From Antennarius striatus (lineage: Eukaryota; Chordata; Actinopteri; Lophiiformes; Antennariidae), in assembly GCF_040054535.1 (NCBI RefSeq), contig NC_090779.1:25333501-25397500 (forward strand): DNA of 64,000 nt, read 5' to 3'. The notes beneath the pieces are model-generated. The model did no database searches and was not told the origin of the DNA. It was given only the letters and a program-made list of their open reading frames with translations. Both the position numbers and the translations under genes were made by a program. Of this stretch, positions 14,590 through 25,880 are shown in pieces. Position 1 is the first letter of the stretch, and every line of letters begins with the position of its first letter.

Positions 14590-17500
14590 TTACTGAAGCT
14601 GCCTCTCCGCGCCGCCGTTAGCATGGCCTCCTTCATAGTCCAGCTGGCAGAGGATCATGTTGTTCTTCAGGAAGAACTTGTCTCCCACGCAAAATCTACA
14701 GAGAGGAATAAAAATATGGAACTGGGTCTTGGTTCTTGCTTGAACTGAAGCGAATCATGAAGTCCTTGGGGGTGTTTTTCAGGCATATTTTCAGCGTGCA
14801 TCCACCGGTCTGATCACATCCGCTGCTGTAATCATCACAAAATTAATCTTGCGTGATTGCTGTGATTAACAAACCGAGTCTTGAACACTCTGGCGTCTAG
14901 AACAGCAGTGAAATTCATCACATCACTGATTATAACGCACTCATAGTCTGCTCGTGAGGACCGGTGACCTTATACTGCTACACCTCGCAGATAAGTCGAC
15001 TGAATTTGATCTCCCCGGCTAATTGCTCCCCTAATCTTACCTCTGGCGGCAGAGTTGACAGGCGAAGCAGTCTAAATGGTAGACGTTGTCTCTGGCTCTC
15101 ATCACCATCTCAAAGGCAGGGATCAGTTTACTGCAGGCTGCACAGTTTCCTGTCACCCCGAAGAGCCTGCAGAGCGAGAGAGGGCAACAAGCAGACCTGT
15201 AGTCGGGGTGCATTCCAAACCGAGAGCTGCACAGGGAAACAATACCGAAATGAAAGGAGGACCCCCCCCCCCAAGAAAGTGCTTCAACTGGACTCAACGT
15301 TCTGCATCTTCTGCAAACCACTCGTACTAAATTGTAAATTTAAGTTCCTGCTGATTTAACAAGAATCATAATATAAAGTCGCCATTGAATGCGATTAAAA
15401 TCCAGCGCTGACACGTTAGCTAATGCTAACATGGATAAACTGGCAACACTAATGCAAAAGCTGAACTTTTATTAACTTTACTTCACTTTTAGGTTGGGTT
15501 TGCTCTACCGTTGCATGATTATGTGTTCTTTATGATTAAAACCGGAATATAATCAAAAGCCTTTGACATAAAGAGAAGCTCCCGATCCTCATTGGTCTAC
15601 TAGTTTATATCCAGTTAAACTCTACTAAACGCTGTGTTCCCATTGGTGTGATGAAGGCCTAACAATGCTGACGGCTCCCATGTTGGGATTCCGTCCTTCC
15701 CATGCTGCCAGCATTGTGTGAAGGCAGGATTTGAACTATTTTATCAGCTGTAAAAACTCCAGATGCTCCATTTGCTACGAGTCACGACTTTTCCCATCAG
15801 TGGAGAGAGCGTTGGAGGTAGAACCTTAAACCTTATATAACTACGATCCCAGTTGCATTCTATCAGCAGCTCAGAGACTCCAAGCCGGGGCAGTTGAGGG
15901 TATTTATGTGTGACTGACCGCCAGCTGCAGATCGCTTCACCTCATTCACCTCCAGAAGCGCCAACAAGCGACCCCCCCCCCCCACCGGCCGAGAACCCCG
16001 ACACACATGAAGACAAGTGGCCGCCGCTGATTTCCATATTCCATTAGAGAGCCCCGACAGGAAGGAGTGGAGCATGTGTCCCCCAGATCTCTGGACCACA
16101 ATGAGAGACGTCATCAAACGAGTGGGGAAACAAAAGAACGTCCTAATGAAGCGAGTGTTCTGATCCAGCGAGCCGGAGTCCTGAGTGGGCACCTGGTGGG
16201 CTTTTTCATTCTCCTCAATGAGGGAATGGAGCTCAATGCTAATTCTCTACTAATGGTCCAATTAAAAGAAATCACATGGTTCTAATCCCACTCTTCAAAG
16301 GCTTTTTGGTCTGCACCCTCGCAATGATGAGGAAAACAGGAGGCAATCGAGCCAATTTAACTGTCAAAAGGGCTTTTGGTCTCTTAAGTGCAGCGCGGCT
16401 AATGAGAGACTTAGCCCCAACCAAATCCAGCTGGATTGTACATGAGACTAACACGAGTTCAGAAATGTGGCTGAGATATCAGGAGTTCTCCCGCTGACCC
16501 GACACCAGACGTCGTTATTCAGGCCAGAAAAGCCGAGGGTGTATAAATCCAACGCCGGCGTCTGGGCCAGCTGTAGGTTTGTGTACAAAGTCGTGTCGTG
16601 GAGATTCATGGTCAAATGATTGTAGGGCTGTAAACTAGTTTGAGCGTATAGCGAAGCCGTGACGTGCTTCAAATAAATTAAATTAATTGTGTGGTGAATC
16701 ACAGAACCTCCAGAGGACCGGGGCCACGAAAAAAAAAAACAACCCAAAAGGCTTTCATGAAGGAGCGGCTCCTACTTCATCTGGAGGGTTTGGAGTGTGT
16801 GGAGTGGTTTCTAAACGTCGGGGTTTCAAACGGAACGCGCCAAGGAAGCGACAACGCCGACTTCTTGAAAGTCGATCAACCGTGAGCCAATCTGGCTCGC
16901 CGTTTCCCAACGCCGGCGGAAGTTTACGAGTTTACGAACGCCGGAAAGACACGTTGACGTTATTTACTTTTTGTCTGTTTGCAGTTTAACACAAAAAAAT
17001 GCAGATTAAGGGGCGGGACTTCCAGATAAACCCTACATGTGCGCCTTATAGTGCGGAAAATACTGTTCTTCTTGGGGCAGATCAGAACAAAAAGGGCAAA
17101 TACCTTCATTTTTGCCACTTCCTTTACATTTGTGAGGACTTGGAGGGCAGCCATGTTGACACGGCCCATTATTGAATTTTGGATTAGGGTTCAATTTAAT
17201 TAAAAGGGACTGCTGGGCCTTAGCGGGTGAATGTCCGATCACATCTGCATCGGGCCAGAGAATGTTTGTCAGTGTTAGCGTGTCCAATGATTGGAGTTCA
17301 AGCTTGACTTAACTTAGCTTTACACAAAACAGAGGGAAGAGGCTGGAACGGAGCAAAGCTCACGAAATAACGCTCAGATTTACATGTTGGTTTAATTTGC
17401 AAGAAAATAAAGTGGGGGGAAAAAAGGATTTTAAACCCAACATACAGTCACATTAATCCACCTTTTAATCCACGTTTTATTCCTGCAGGTTCTGCTGGAC

Positions 17501-18263
17501 CCACATCAATCCAGGTTCCCTCCAGCCCTCCACATAATCTGGAATATTCTGACTGCACTGCCCCTCTGCTGTCTGCTGGGCTGATCTGCTGCGTGGTGCA
17601 GCTTCCTCTCTGCCCCCCCCCCTCACCCGGTGCAGACACACCTGCAGAGGGGCTGGTGATTACCTCAGGTAGTCCCTGCGGCAGAGGATGAGGTTGGCGC
17701 GGGTGTAGAGGGTGGACCCCACCCGGCCCAGGCGGCAGTCGCAGCAGGCGCACTTCAGGCAGTCCTCATGCCAGAAGCGGTCCAGGGCCTGCAGCATGAA
17801 GCGGTCCCGGATCCGCCCGTTACACCCGGCACACCCCCTGGGCTTCTCTCTGGACTGGAGGGACACCAGGGCCACACCTGAAGGAGGGGGGGGGGGGGCG
17901 CACAGGTAGACGGGAGGCACACATGGGGTTAAATGAGTCATAATTAAGAACTAATTCTAAGGAGGATTTAAATAAGAACCGGATGTACTCATTTAAATCC
18001 GAATCAACATCTGATTCGAGTCTGAATGGGATGGATCCGAATGCTGGGACACTTTAACAGAACATTAAATTAAATCAGTTATGAAAAGGTGAACAAATGC
18101 TTTAAGGATGTGTGACAGGAGGTCAGTCCGGGGGGAGAGGTTTCTCTCTTCACTTCCAATCTTTACTTTTCTTGTTTTTCCTTCGCAGCTGAAAACAAAT
18201 CCTTTAAAAAAAAAAAAAAAGAACATTCCGCTGTGGATCGTGTCCAACCAAACGGAACCGGGA

Positions 18264-18326
<63 letters not shown>

Positions 18327-18357
18327 GGTACTCACTCTCCTCCTTGTCCAGAACCAT
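14590..18357 (-). CDS. lmo1: LIM domain only 1 (rhombotin-1)
   Basis: LMO1 is a nuclear LIM-only adaptor that bridges LDB1 and bHLH/GATA transcription factors. Four coding exons join in frame: 18336-18357, 17664-17877, 15041-15166 and 14590-14695, giving 155 residues. LIM domain 1 runs from CAGCNGRIRDRF to LILCRRDYLR. LIM domain 2 runs from CAACSKLIPAFEMVMRARDN to NNMILCQLDY. All Cys/His zinc ligands that I can trace are present. The start MVLDKEES matches the LMO1 distal-promoter isoform and separates it from LMO3, which starts at MLSVQ. Synteny with ric3 and trim66 also supports LMO1. Introns 1 and 2 carry a CA tract and a conserved-looking block. Three long dinucleotide repeats surround the 5' end. 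Confidence 0.96.
15167..17663. other. lmo1 intron 2 with candidate conserved non-coding block
   Basis: The 2.5-kb intron holds no coding sequence. The part at about 16180-16500 has the even base composition and AT-core motifs (CTAAT, CAATTAAA, AATTTAACTG) typical of conserved developmental enhancers. This is an inference without alignment. Confidence 0.35.
18266..18325. repeat. (GT)30 microsatellite in lmo1 intron 1
   Basis: A perfect dinucleotide repeat of 60 bp. In the lmo1 transcript it reads (CA)n and begins about 10 nt after the exon 1 splice donor. Confidence 0.97.
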
Positions 18358-18476
18358 CCTCCAGCGAACAGCGGATGAAACCGAACCGAACCGGGAGGAG
18401 ATTCACGGCGATCCGACCGGGAGTCGCTCAAACTTCGGCTCCGCTCCACGAAACCACCGGAGAAACAGCCATGGAG

Positions 18477-18584
<108 letters not shown>

Positions 18585-18758
18585 GCGCGCGTCAGGAGCG
18601 GCTTCGTGGGGCTCGTCGGACGCTGCGTCCGTGGAGATGTCCTCGGATCGGGGGGTGTCCGCGTCTCCTTCTCTCAGCTGATTTCTCCGAGGGCTGCAGC
18701 TCCTCACCCCCCCACAAAATACGGGCTCGTCCGCACAGACGACGCGTCCTCCTCGCTC

Positions 18759-18800
18759 TGCCTCCCTCCCTCCCTCTCTCTCTCTCTTTCTTTCTCTCTG
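18759..18800. repeat. CT-rich polypyrimidine tract
   Basis: A run of CCCT and CT units upstream of lmo1. One strand is nearly pure pyrimidine, which favours triplex (H-DNA) formation in principle. Confidence 0.7.
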
Positions 18801-18860
18801 CGTAAAAACTCCCACAGCCAAACGTTTTTTCTCTCCTTTTTTTTCCACACTGCGTGCTAA

Positions 18861-18870
18861 TTATATAAAG
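18861..18870. promoter_or_regulatory. TATA-like element upstream of lmo1
   Basis: The sequence TTATATAAAG matches a TATA box on either strand. On the minus strand it would place an lmo1 start site near 18830, about 470 bp upstream of the start codon. No transcript evidence is available. Confidence 0.4.
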
Positions 18871-19100
18871 TCATTATGCTGGGATCCGATAGGAGCCGCC
18901 CCCTCCCTCTCTGAATCAATTATTCAATAGACAGTCGCACACCAGGACGGCCCGGGCCTGAGGTGTTTTAGAATGAGCTTATTCAACTCCAAGGACACCA
19001 ATTATCTCCAGGGCGCGCTTTCGGAGCGCAAGCAGATGCTGCTGCGCGTTCACGCGGACGTGCACGCGCGTGCGTGTGACACATATGCAATGCGTTCATT

Positions 19101-19103
<3 letters not shown>

Positions 19104-19185
<82 letters not shown>
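19104..19185. repeat. (CA)41 microsatellite upstream of lmo1
   Basis: A perfect dinucleotide repeat of 82 bp about 0.75 kb upstream of the lmo1 start codon. Confidence 0.97.
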
Positions 19186-19187
<2 letters not shown>

Positions 19188-20462
19188 GTGTGTCCTCCTC
19201 TGGAGCTGTCACTCACTCCTCTGGGTCACTTTTTTTCCATCACAGGTCCTTGAAGGACCAGAAACGCGCGGGGTAATTATGGGATGTTCAGAGAACACAA
19301 AGGAGCTTTTTTTTTTTTTTTTTTTCTTTTTCTCTCCTCTAATGTTGGAGGAATGTTATATAACAATATGTGATTACTTCAGATCCAGACAGTCAGAGAT
19401 TATCTGGTCCCCATGTCGGTTGGAGAAGCCGTCAGATGACTGATTACATTATTTTATTTTTTTATTATTTTTTTTTGTGGGGAATTTTGAGTTGATTAAA
19501 TTTTGAGGCGATCCAGATCAGAAACACTCCCAAGATGAAGTGGACACGGATCGTAGAGCACACGGATGGGGTCAGCTGAGGGTCACGGTCCGTAAAGAAA
19601 CTGATTTCATGCTGATTTGATTTCTATAAGACCAGCAAAGTTTTATCTGGAAGTACAAATCGTGGTAAATATATAGAGTTTATGTTGAGGAACATCTTGT
19701 GGATTTTTCCCTGGGGAGTCTGGTAAACCTGCAGTTAGAGGCAAAATTATTCAACCCCTCATGGAGCGGTGGGTTTATTGGAAAAATATATTATTTATCA
19801 GCTGTTTGTGAAAACCAGAACAGGAATGAGTCAATAGTTTCTGTTAGAGACGCTTCTGGACACCAGTATTCCTGAGGAATCTCAGCCCGTCCCTCCCCAG
19901 CTAAGGCTTCTGGTTCTGGAATATTCAGGCAACTCTAGAGCGATCCAGGACTTCTTCTGGAACCAGGTCTTGGTGGACTTTTGGAGATTCCAGAGTTTCA
20001 TCCTCCTCTCAGATGGAGGTTCTGGTCGGGAACCGATGGACCGTCGACCCAGAATATCAGCAAAAACCACTGAAGTGTGATTTTACAACTAAGAATTAAA
20101 TCATTATGGGACTAAAGCTTCAGACCTACCAGGTTTCTGTCCTACTGATCGGGTAAAAACAGAAGGTCTATAAAGCGTCCTCACCGCTTTATGAAAACAC
20201 AAGGGAGGAAATATATGAACCCAGAAGGTCCAAACCCGACTGTAGGTCATCATAATGAGGATTTAGGAAACTAAACCCTGCAAAGGAAACAAGGCTGTTA
20301 TTCAGACTTGATGTCGAGCAGAACGGATCTGGTATCGGTCTCCGTATAGATCGATTATTGGAACATTATAGTGATTTTCTTTGGGTTATTGGAGGCCAGC
20401 GATCACTCCAGTCCACAAACATCCAAACGGACCCCCCCCCACCGCCCACCAGCCCCCCACCC

Positions 20463-20960
20463 CAAATCCTCCTCATTAGAAGCTGTGGCATAAACAACTG
20501 TTCCAACGCGGCCCCCGGATCAGGTCGGTCTAATTAACCAGCAGCCATCGACCGACAAGTCCCTCATTATCCGCCCTCTCATCCGATCACACGCGGGCCG
20601 TCAAGACGGCTAACGATCAACGGACTAATTAATCAGCTGATGAGGTGCGGGGGGGGGGGGCACATGGGAGCTAATTAGTTCAATTATTAATGCATGTGAT
20701 TAAATCGTTTCTGAGTAATAACGGGATCCATCAGCGGCGGTGAGGAACGGGTCCGGGCTGCGACCCCTCTTGTCCTTTGTGTCGATGGAGATAAACTCCG
20801 GCCCCCGACCTGACATTGCAGCTATTATTCTGGGGCCCGGACCCCATTAGGATAATTGCACCCAAAGCAGTCTGGCTGACATTAAAGGTGAGCTGCAGCC
20901 TAATTAGCAGTCGGTTAAAATAGAAAGCCTTTTCCTCGCCGCCATCTGCTGCTCCTCGCC
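20463..20960. promoter_or_regulatory. candidate conserved enhancer rich in homeodomain cores
   Basis: The block has four TAATTA cores at 20531-20536, 20626-20631, 20672-20677 and 20901-20906, plus ATTAAT and CAGCTG sites. It is interrupted by a G-run at 20649-20660. Such composition is common in vertebrate developmental enhancers. Function is inferred. Confidence 0.35.
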
Positions 20961-23128
20961 TCCTCGCCGTCGTTTCCTCCGTGTTAAAAGGGCAGCGACA
21001 GATTTAGCCGTCGTCCATCGGGGTTTGGTTCTGCAGCCTCAAAGTGGAAAAACGGTCCTTTAGACATATTTCCTATCATTAAAATTCCAGGATCGTCTTT
21101 ATTACGTCCAACCCCAAAAGAAAAGGTGCCAAACCTTTTGATCCCCAATGGAGCGCGGCCCCCTTTTTTTTTTCCTCTGGATTATTTGAGGTTTGTGTTT
21201 TCCAACATTTAAAATCATCCAACTCAGACTCGGTCAGAGCGTCAGATTGATGGAACGACCATAAAAACGCAGCAGCTTCAAAATAAGACCTGAGTCAGGA
21301 TGGGATCTGATGGCATTTGATGTCAGCAGAATGTGAGTGACATCATTTTATTAGAGATGCTGCACCGAAACAAAACCAATACGGAATCAATACTGAGCTT
21401 ATCTGTGATACTGAGAACCGACTGGCAGCATTTTTGCAGGAAGTCCTGCAGAACAGAACCGAGAGGACGGACAGGAGACAGAAGAGGTTTTCCCTGTCCT
21501 TAGAATTAGTGAATAAAACATTTTGTTTGCATCTCTGTTGCCCTGACACGTCATTTCCATATTCCTGAGGTAAAACGAGACGTTTCCTCTGGAGATTAAA
21601 CATCTTTAACTATTTATTTTTGTGGGCTGCCGCCTTCAGAAAGCCGAGGACAGAGCGAAATACCATCTGATGTCGAAGACAAACTCTTCCTGCTCCTGCG
21701 GGATCCATTTTCAGAGGGGTCGGGAGCCCCTGGAAGCCGTCCAATCCCCTTTCAGTCGGACTGAAGCTACAGAGTTTTAGTGGGGATGTGCTCACCAGCT
21801 GTGAGATTAAGGGGAACTGATCGATGGGCTTTCTGATTGGCTCTCCCGGAGTCCCGGCAGCATCCAGTCCCCTCGGTTTGGATGATTGTCCTCTGCCCAG
21901 CCAAAACCAATTCTTCCTCCACGCAGGGGCCAAATAAGATCAGTGACCTGGAGCCGCGGGGCCACGCTCGGAGGCTCCGCATCCATCCGTCAGCACTCCT
22001 CAGGCCTCCCGAAGGAATCAAAAACCAGATGAAAACGGCCGTTTGGGTCCATTTGGGACGCGGATTTAAATCAAGCAGAGGTTAATGTTGCACAGACTCA
22101 CACTTTGTGTCCCTTAATGTTTGTTTTCTGCACAGCTTTGCCATTAATTGCTTGTGTCTGCTTGCGTTTCTGCACCGCTCCCTCCAGAAATGACCTGTCA
22201 GTCAAAACCCGGTGGGTGGCGCTCGCATGTCTTTCTCCATGATTTTCAGTTGGGGGGGTTGTTGTTTTTTTCTGCTCAGCTTCTCCCGCCACCACGCCGT
22301 TCCTCCTTCTATTCAAAGCAAACCGCTGCTGCCGGAAATGTAAAATGCATGACTTCCTGCCTGATTGTTCCTCTTTTATGAAGCGTGCACGGAGCAGAGA
22401 AGCATCTCTGAAAACGTCAGGTATCATTTGTTTAAAGAAGCAAAAAAACATTCATTTGCAAGCATCATATAAGATGAGTTTCAGATGAAGGGAGTGTGAG
22501 ATGGATGGAGGGCTTTCTAAATAAAGTGTTTGCTTCATTCATGGATCCATACCGCCGTGAGGACTCCTGCTTTCATCTGCCACCTGTGCTGCAATGGTGA
22601 TGAACACGAGGAGGCGGCGGCGCTTCTCTTTACAGAATAGTCACCACTTTAAGCACAAAAGAGCCACTGAGCAATCAGAAGAGAGCGTTTTGTCGAAAAA
22701 CACCAATTGATTTGATTTGCATAAGCTGCCAGATTTCATGCTATCAACAGTTTCAGGCTGAAGCTGCAGCTTCCTGCGTTTTAAAGGAGCTTTTCTGGGT
22801 GAACTGATTTGATGCATGCAGTCGATTTGGAATCTGTTTAAAGTGGGACTTGAATTTCAGTTTACAGGCAAATATAGATAAGCATCTAATGTCACACAAG
22901 TGGTGAGGGGGTTTAGAATAGACACATGGGCAGACTAGAAATACTTATTTGCATTCATCATATATTTTGTACTGAATACAATGACTGCTGATGATTTGTT
23001 TAGTCATTTAATGTCTAAAAAAACTACAACAACTAGACTTTTTTTGTGTCTTCAGCATAAAAATTAAGAAATTAATATAATGAAAAATTGAATTTCTTGC
23101 ATATATTTCCTGAAAATCTTCAGTGGTG

Positions 23129-23160
23129 TCTCATCTCATTTTATCTCATCTCATCTCATG
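23129..23160. repeat. (TCTCA)n pentanucleotide repeat
   Basis: Imperfect TCTCA units between lmo1 and rergl. Confidence 0.7.
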
Positions 23161-23934
23161 AACACACACCTCTATAGATCCTGGAGTGTTCTCCAACCCC
23201 GGCATCAAGAGAAAGATTCTTGTTAAATCAATCCATGCTTCTTCTTCTTTTTTTTCTTTTTCTTTTTTTTCCCAGCAAAAGCAATTTGAAATTTAATTAA
23301 AAAGTCATTTCAGATTTTCCCATTTCATTGTTCACCTTCTATCTCTTTAATTTGAATTGATTAAATGGCAGAAGTTCAGCGAGCAGGAACGTCATCACGG
23401 CGGAGGAGAAGGATTCTCGGCTGCGCTGCCATCTAGCGGCGGCCGCAGGAACAGCTGCTTGTTTTAGTTGCTCCGAACCGGGGATTTTAACTTGAATCTG
23501 TACACAGTGGAGTTAAATGCATGATTTCGCTGGTAAATGGATTTAAATGAGGCCTTTAATTAAAGCGTAGAAAGGATATCAACAATTTAGAAATCAATAA
23601 TCGTAAAAGAGAAACACCAGAGTGAATAAAACTAAACATAAAGTCTGATAAAGTGTCGTAATAGTCATTAAAACTGGCTTTTTCCCTTAAGCACGTTAAA
23701 CATGAACACGCACCTGTTTAATATACCTCACACACACTGGTACTGGGCCGACGCCCCTCTAACAATCCTGACCCCGGGGTTAAAGGTCACGTATCGACCT
23801 GTCTATGCTGCAGACGCTATCGCCTTCAGCGTGAACTCAGTTTGTGTGTCGCCCACAGTTTTAGGCCCAACAACCTCTCGGGCCGGTTCCCGTTGGCGCG
23901 TGACGCTGCGCGGCGTTCCGCCGGCCCGTCGCCG

Positions 23935-25590
23935 TCACACCGACTTCCTCCTCTTCCCGAACACGTTGTTGATGATTTTGGCCATGGATCTGGAGCCGCT
24001 GTAGCGCCGCCGCTCGGACCGGAGCTTGAGCCGCTCCATCACGCGCCGGATGAGGCGGGTGAAGAGGTGGGCGACGTCCTGGTAGCTCTCGGCCGCCGAC
24101 ACCTCCTGGAAGTGGCAGCGGGTCTCCTGGGCCAGGCAGCGACCTTCGACCTCGCACACCTGCCGGGCGTGGCACAGGTCCTGCTTGTTCCCCACCAGGC
24201 AGACGGGAACCTCTGTGTCCCTGAAACGGAGACGAGGGTGAGACGGGTGGACGGGTGAGATGGGTGAGACGGGTGAGACGGGTGAACGCCCCCGTCGGGG
24301 TTCTGACCCTTTGCCGCCGTCCCCTCGCGCCTCGCGGATCTGCCGTAGGACGTTCTTGGCGTTGATGAAGGAGGCGCGGTCGCTGATGTCGTACACGACC
24401 ACGAAGCCGTCCGCCCAATCCAGCGGCTCCCCCACAATGCACCGGGCCTCTGAGCTCTGTCGACACAGGCTTTTATTGTGGTATCACACGGAGCATATAA
24501 AATCCGAGACTAAACTCAACATTTATTTTGAAAGGGTGGCGGGGGCATGATGAAGGGGGTCAGGGGGTGTTTTACCTGAGAGCAGGGGTCAAACACCTTC
24601 AGGTTCAGCTGACGCCCATCGACCGAGAGCCTCTTGTGGTACAAAGAGTCTGTGACGGGTGACAATTAAATATGAATACAACAACATGTTTCTGTTTCCA
24701 GGCCTCTGATTGGTTCTTTAATCGTACTGGTACGAGGCCTCTGATTGGTTCTTTAATCGTACTGGTACGAGGCCTCTGATTGGTTCTTTAATCGTACTGG
24801 TATGAGGCCTCTGATTGGTTCTTTAATCGTACTGGTACGAGGCCTCTGATTGGTTCTTTAATCGTACTGGTGCGAGGCCTCTGATTGGTTCTTTAATCGT
24901 ACTGGTACGAGGCCTCTGATTGTGAAAAAGTTAAATGAGATGTTTTTTGCTCAGGAAACGTTCAAAACTATGTTGACAGGGCCCTCGGTGAAAACGAGCT
25001 GGACCCCCCCTGCGTTGGATCCATAATTCGGGGTGAAACCTGGAGGGACTCACTGTCGCTGGAGGCGTATTCACCGATGAAGCGTCTGGTCAGGAATCTC
25101 ACGAGGACGGCTGGGGGGGGGGGGGGGGGGGGCAGAGGAGAGGAAAAGCATCATCATCATCTGCTGCACCCCCCACACAAAAAACCTCGCTTTCAGTTCA
25201 GAGCTCAAGATTCAAGCTAGACTCCAACATTCCATGAGGCTCTGGGGAGGGGGGGGTCCATAAGAGGAGGGGGGCACAAAATATGCTAAAGTTGTTAACC
25301 GGGACGTAAACCCAGTCAACACAGATTTTGGTTGAGTGGCATCACTGCGTCTCCACGGTAACGGCTGTTCTGCATCGCGTCTTAAAAAGCAGCCGAGAGG
25401 CTGAACACCGACCCCCCCGGCCCGCGATAACAGTCAAGACATTAAACATCACATTTACTTTTACGTCCCAGCACACTTCTATTCCCTCTAAACACCCCCC
25501 CACCCCCTCCAGCTGTCACATGACCCCCATGCACCCACCTGACTTCCCGGCCCCCGGGCCCCCCAGCAGCGCCAGCTTGACGTCGTTCAT
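23935..25590 (-). CDS. rergl: RERG/RAS-like small GTPase
   Basis: This encodes a small RAS-superfamily GTPase of the RERG/RERGL group. Five exons join in frame: 25539-25590, 25054-25110, 24576-24649, 24308-24456 and 23935-24220, giving 205 residues. The P-loop is GGPGAGKS (residues 10-17). The NKxD motif is GNKQDLCHARQV and the G5 region is EVSAAES. Switch II lacks the usual DTAGQ and reads VFDPCSQ, as in RERGL, so intrinsic catalysis is probably altered. The C-terminus SMAKIINNVFGKRRKSV is nearly identical to the RERGL tail and has no CAAX box, so it is not prenylated in the RAS manner. Intron 2 holds a 35-bp minisatellite. The first intron acceptor follows a run of about 20 C on the sense strand. 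An ERE-like palindrome lies 276 bp upstream. Confidence 0.92.
24700..24922. repeat. 35-bp minisatellite in rergl intron 2
   Basis: Six full and one partial copies start at 24700, 24735, 24770, 24805, 24840, 24875 and 24910, nearly identical. Each full unit contains CTGATTGGTTC, an inverted CCAAT box. Single-base variants distinguish copies 3 and 5. Confidence 0.97.
25113..25132. repeat. G homopolymer in rergl intron 1
   Basis: About 20 consecutive G (C on the rergl sense strand) lie right at the exon 2 acceptor. Length is likely unstable and prone to sequencing error. Confidence 0.9.
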
Positions 25591-25843
25591 GTCCGGGTGT
25601 CAGGTTCTGGTCCCGGCTGCGTTCAGCCCGGCGTGGGTTCTGCTGTGGGGGCCGGCGGCAGCGCTCTAAAAGCTCCTCACCCCCCCCCCCCCCGACACAC
25701 ACACACCTCCTCTTCAAAGGGCTGTTCCTGCAGCGGGGGGGGGGGAACAAGCCCCCCTCCCTCGCTCCATCACACCTCTCTCTCCTCCTCACCTCCTCTC
25801 CATCTGTTGTCCTGCTCCAGCCTGTCTGCTTCCTGTCTCCTGG

Positions 25844-25880
25844 AGGTCACCTGGAGGTCACCTGGAGGTCACGCTGACCT
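25844..25880. promoter_or_regulatory. tandem DR5 half-sites plus perfect ERE palindrome
   Basis: AGGTCA half-sites occur at 25844-25849, 25855-25860 and 25866-25871, each separated by CCTGG (DR5 spacing, the classic retinoic-acid element). The last one continues as AGGTCACGCTGACCT (25866-25880), a perfect palindromic estrogen response element. The array lies about 276 bp upstream of the rergl start codon. Confidence 0.6.

Noticed and set aside
19736-19800. Repeat-like phrase GGCAAAATTATTCAACCCC
   Set aside because: It resembles the end of an interspersed repeat, but no second end, target duplication or family could be identified.
23428-23440. CTCF-like GCCATCTAGCGGC
   Set aside because: Spacing in the CCA-to-AG part does not fit the core consensus.
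23861-24466. A 201-codon Arg/Gly-rich minus-strand frame over rergl
   Set aside because: It is an alternative frame of the GC-rich rergl exons 4-5 and reads through their intron.
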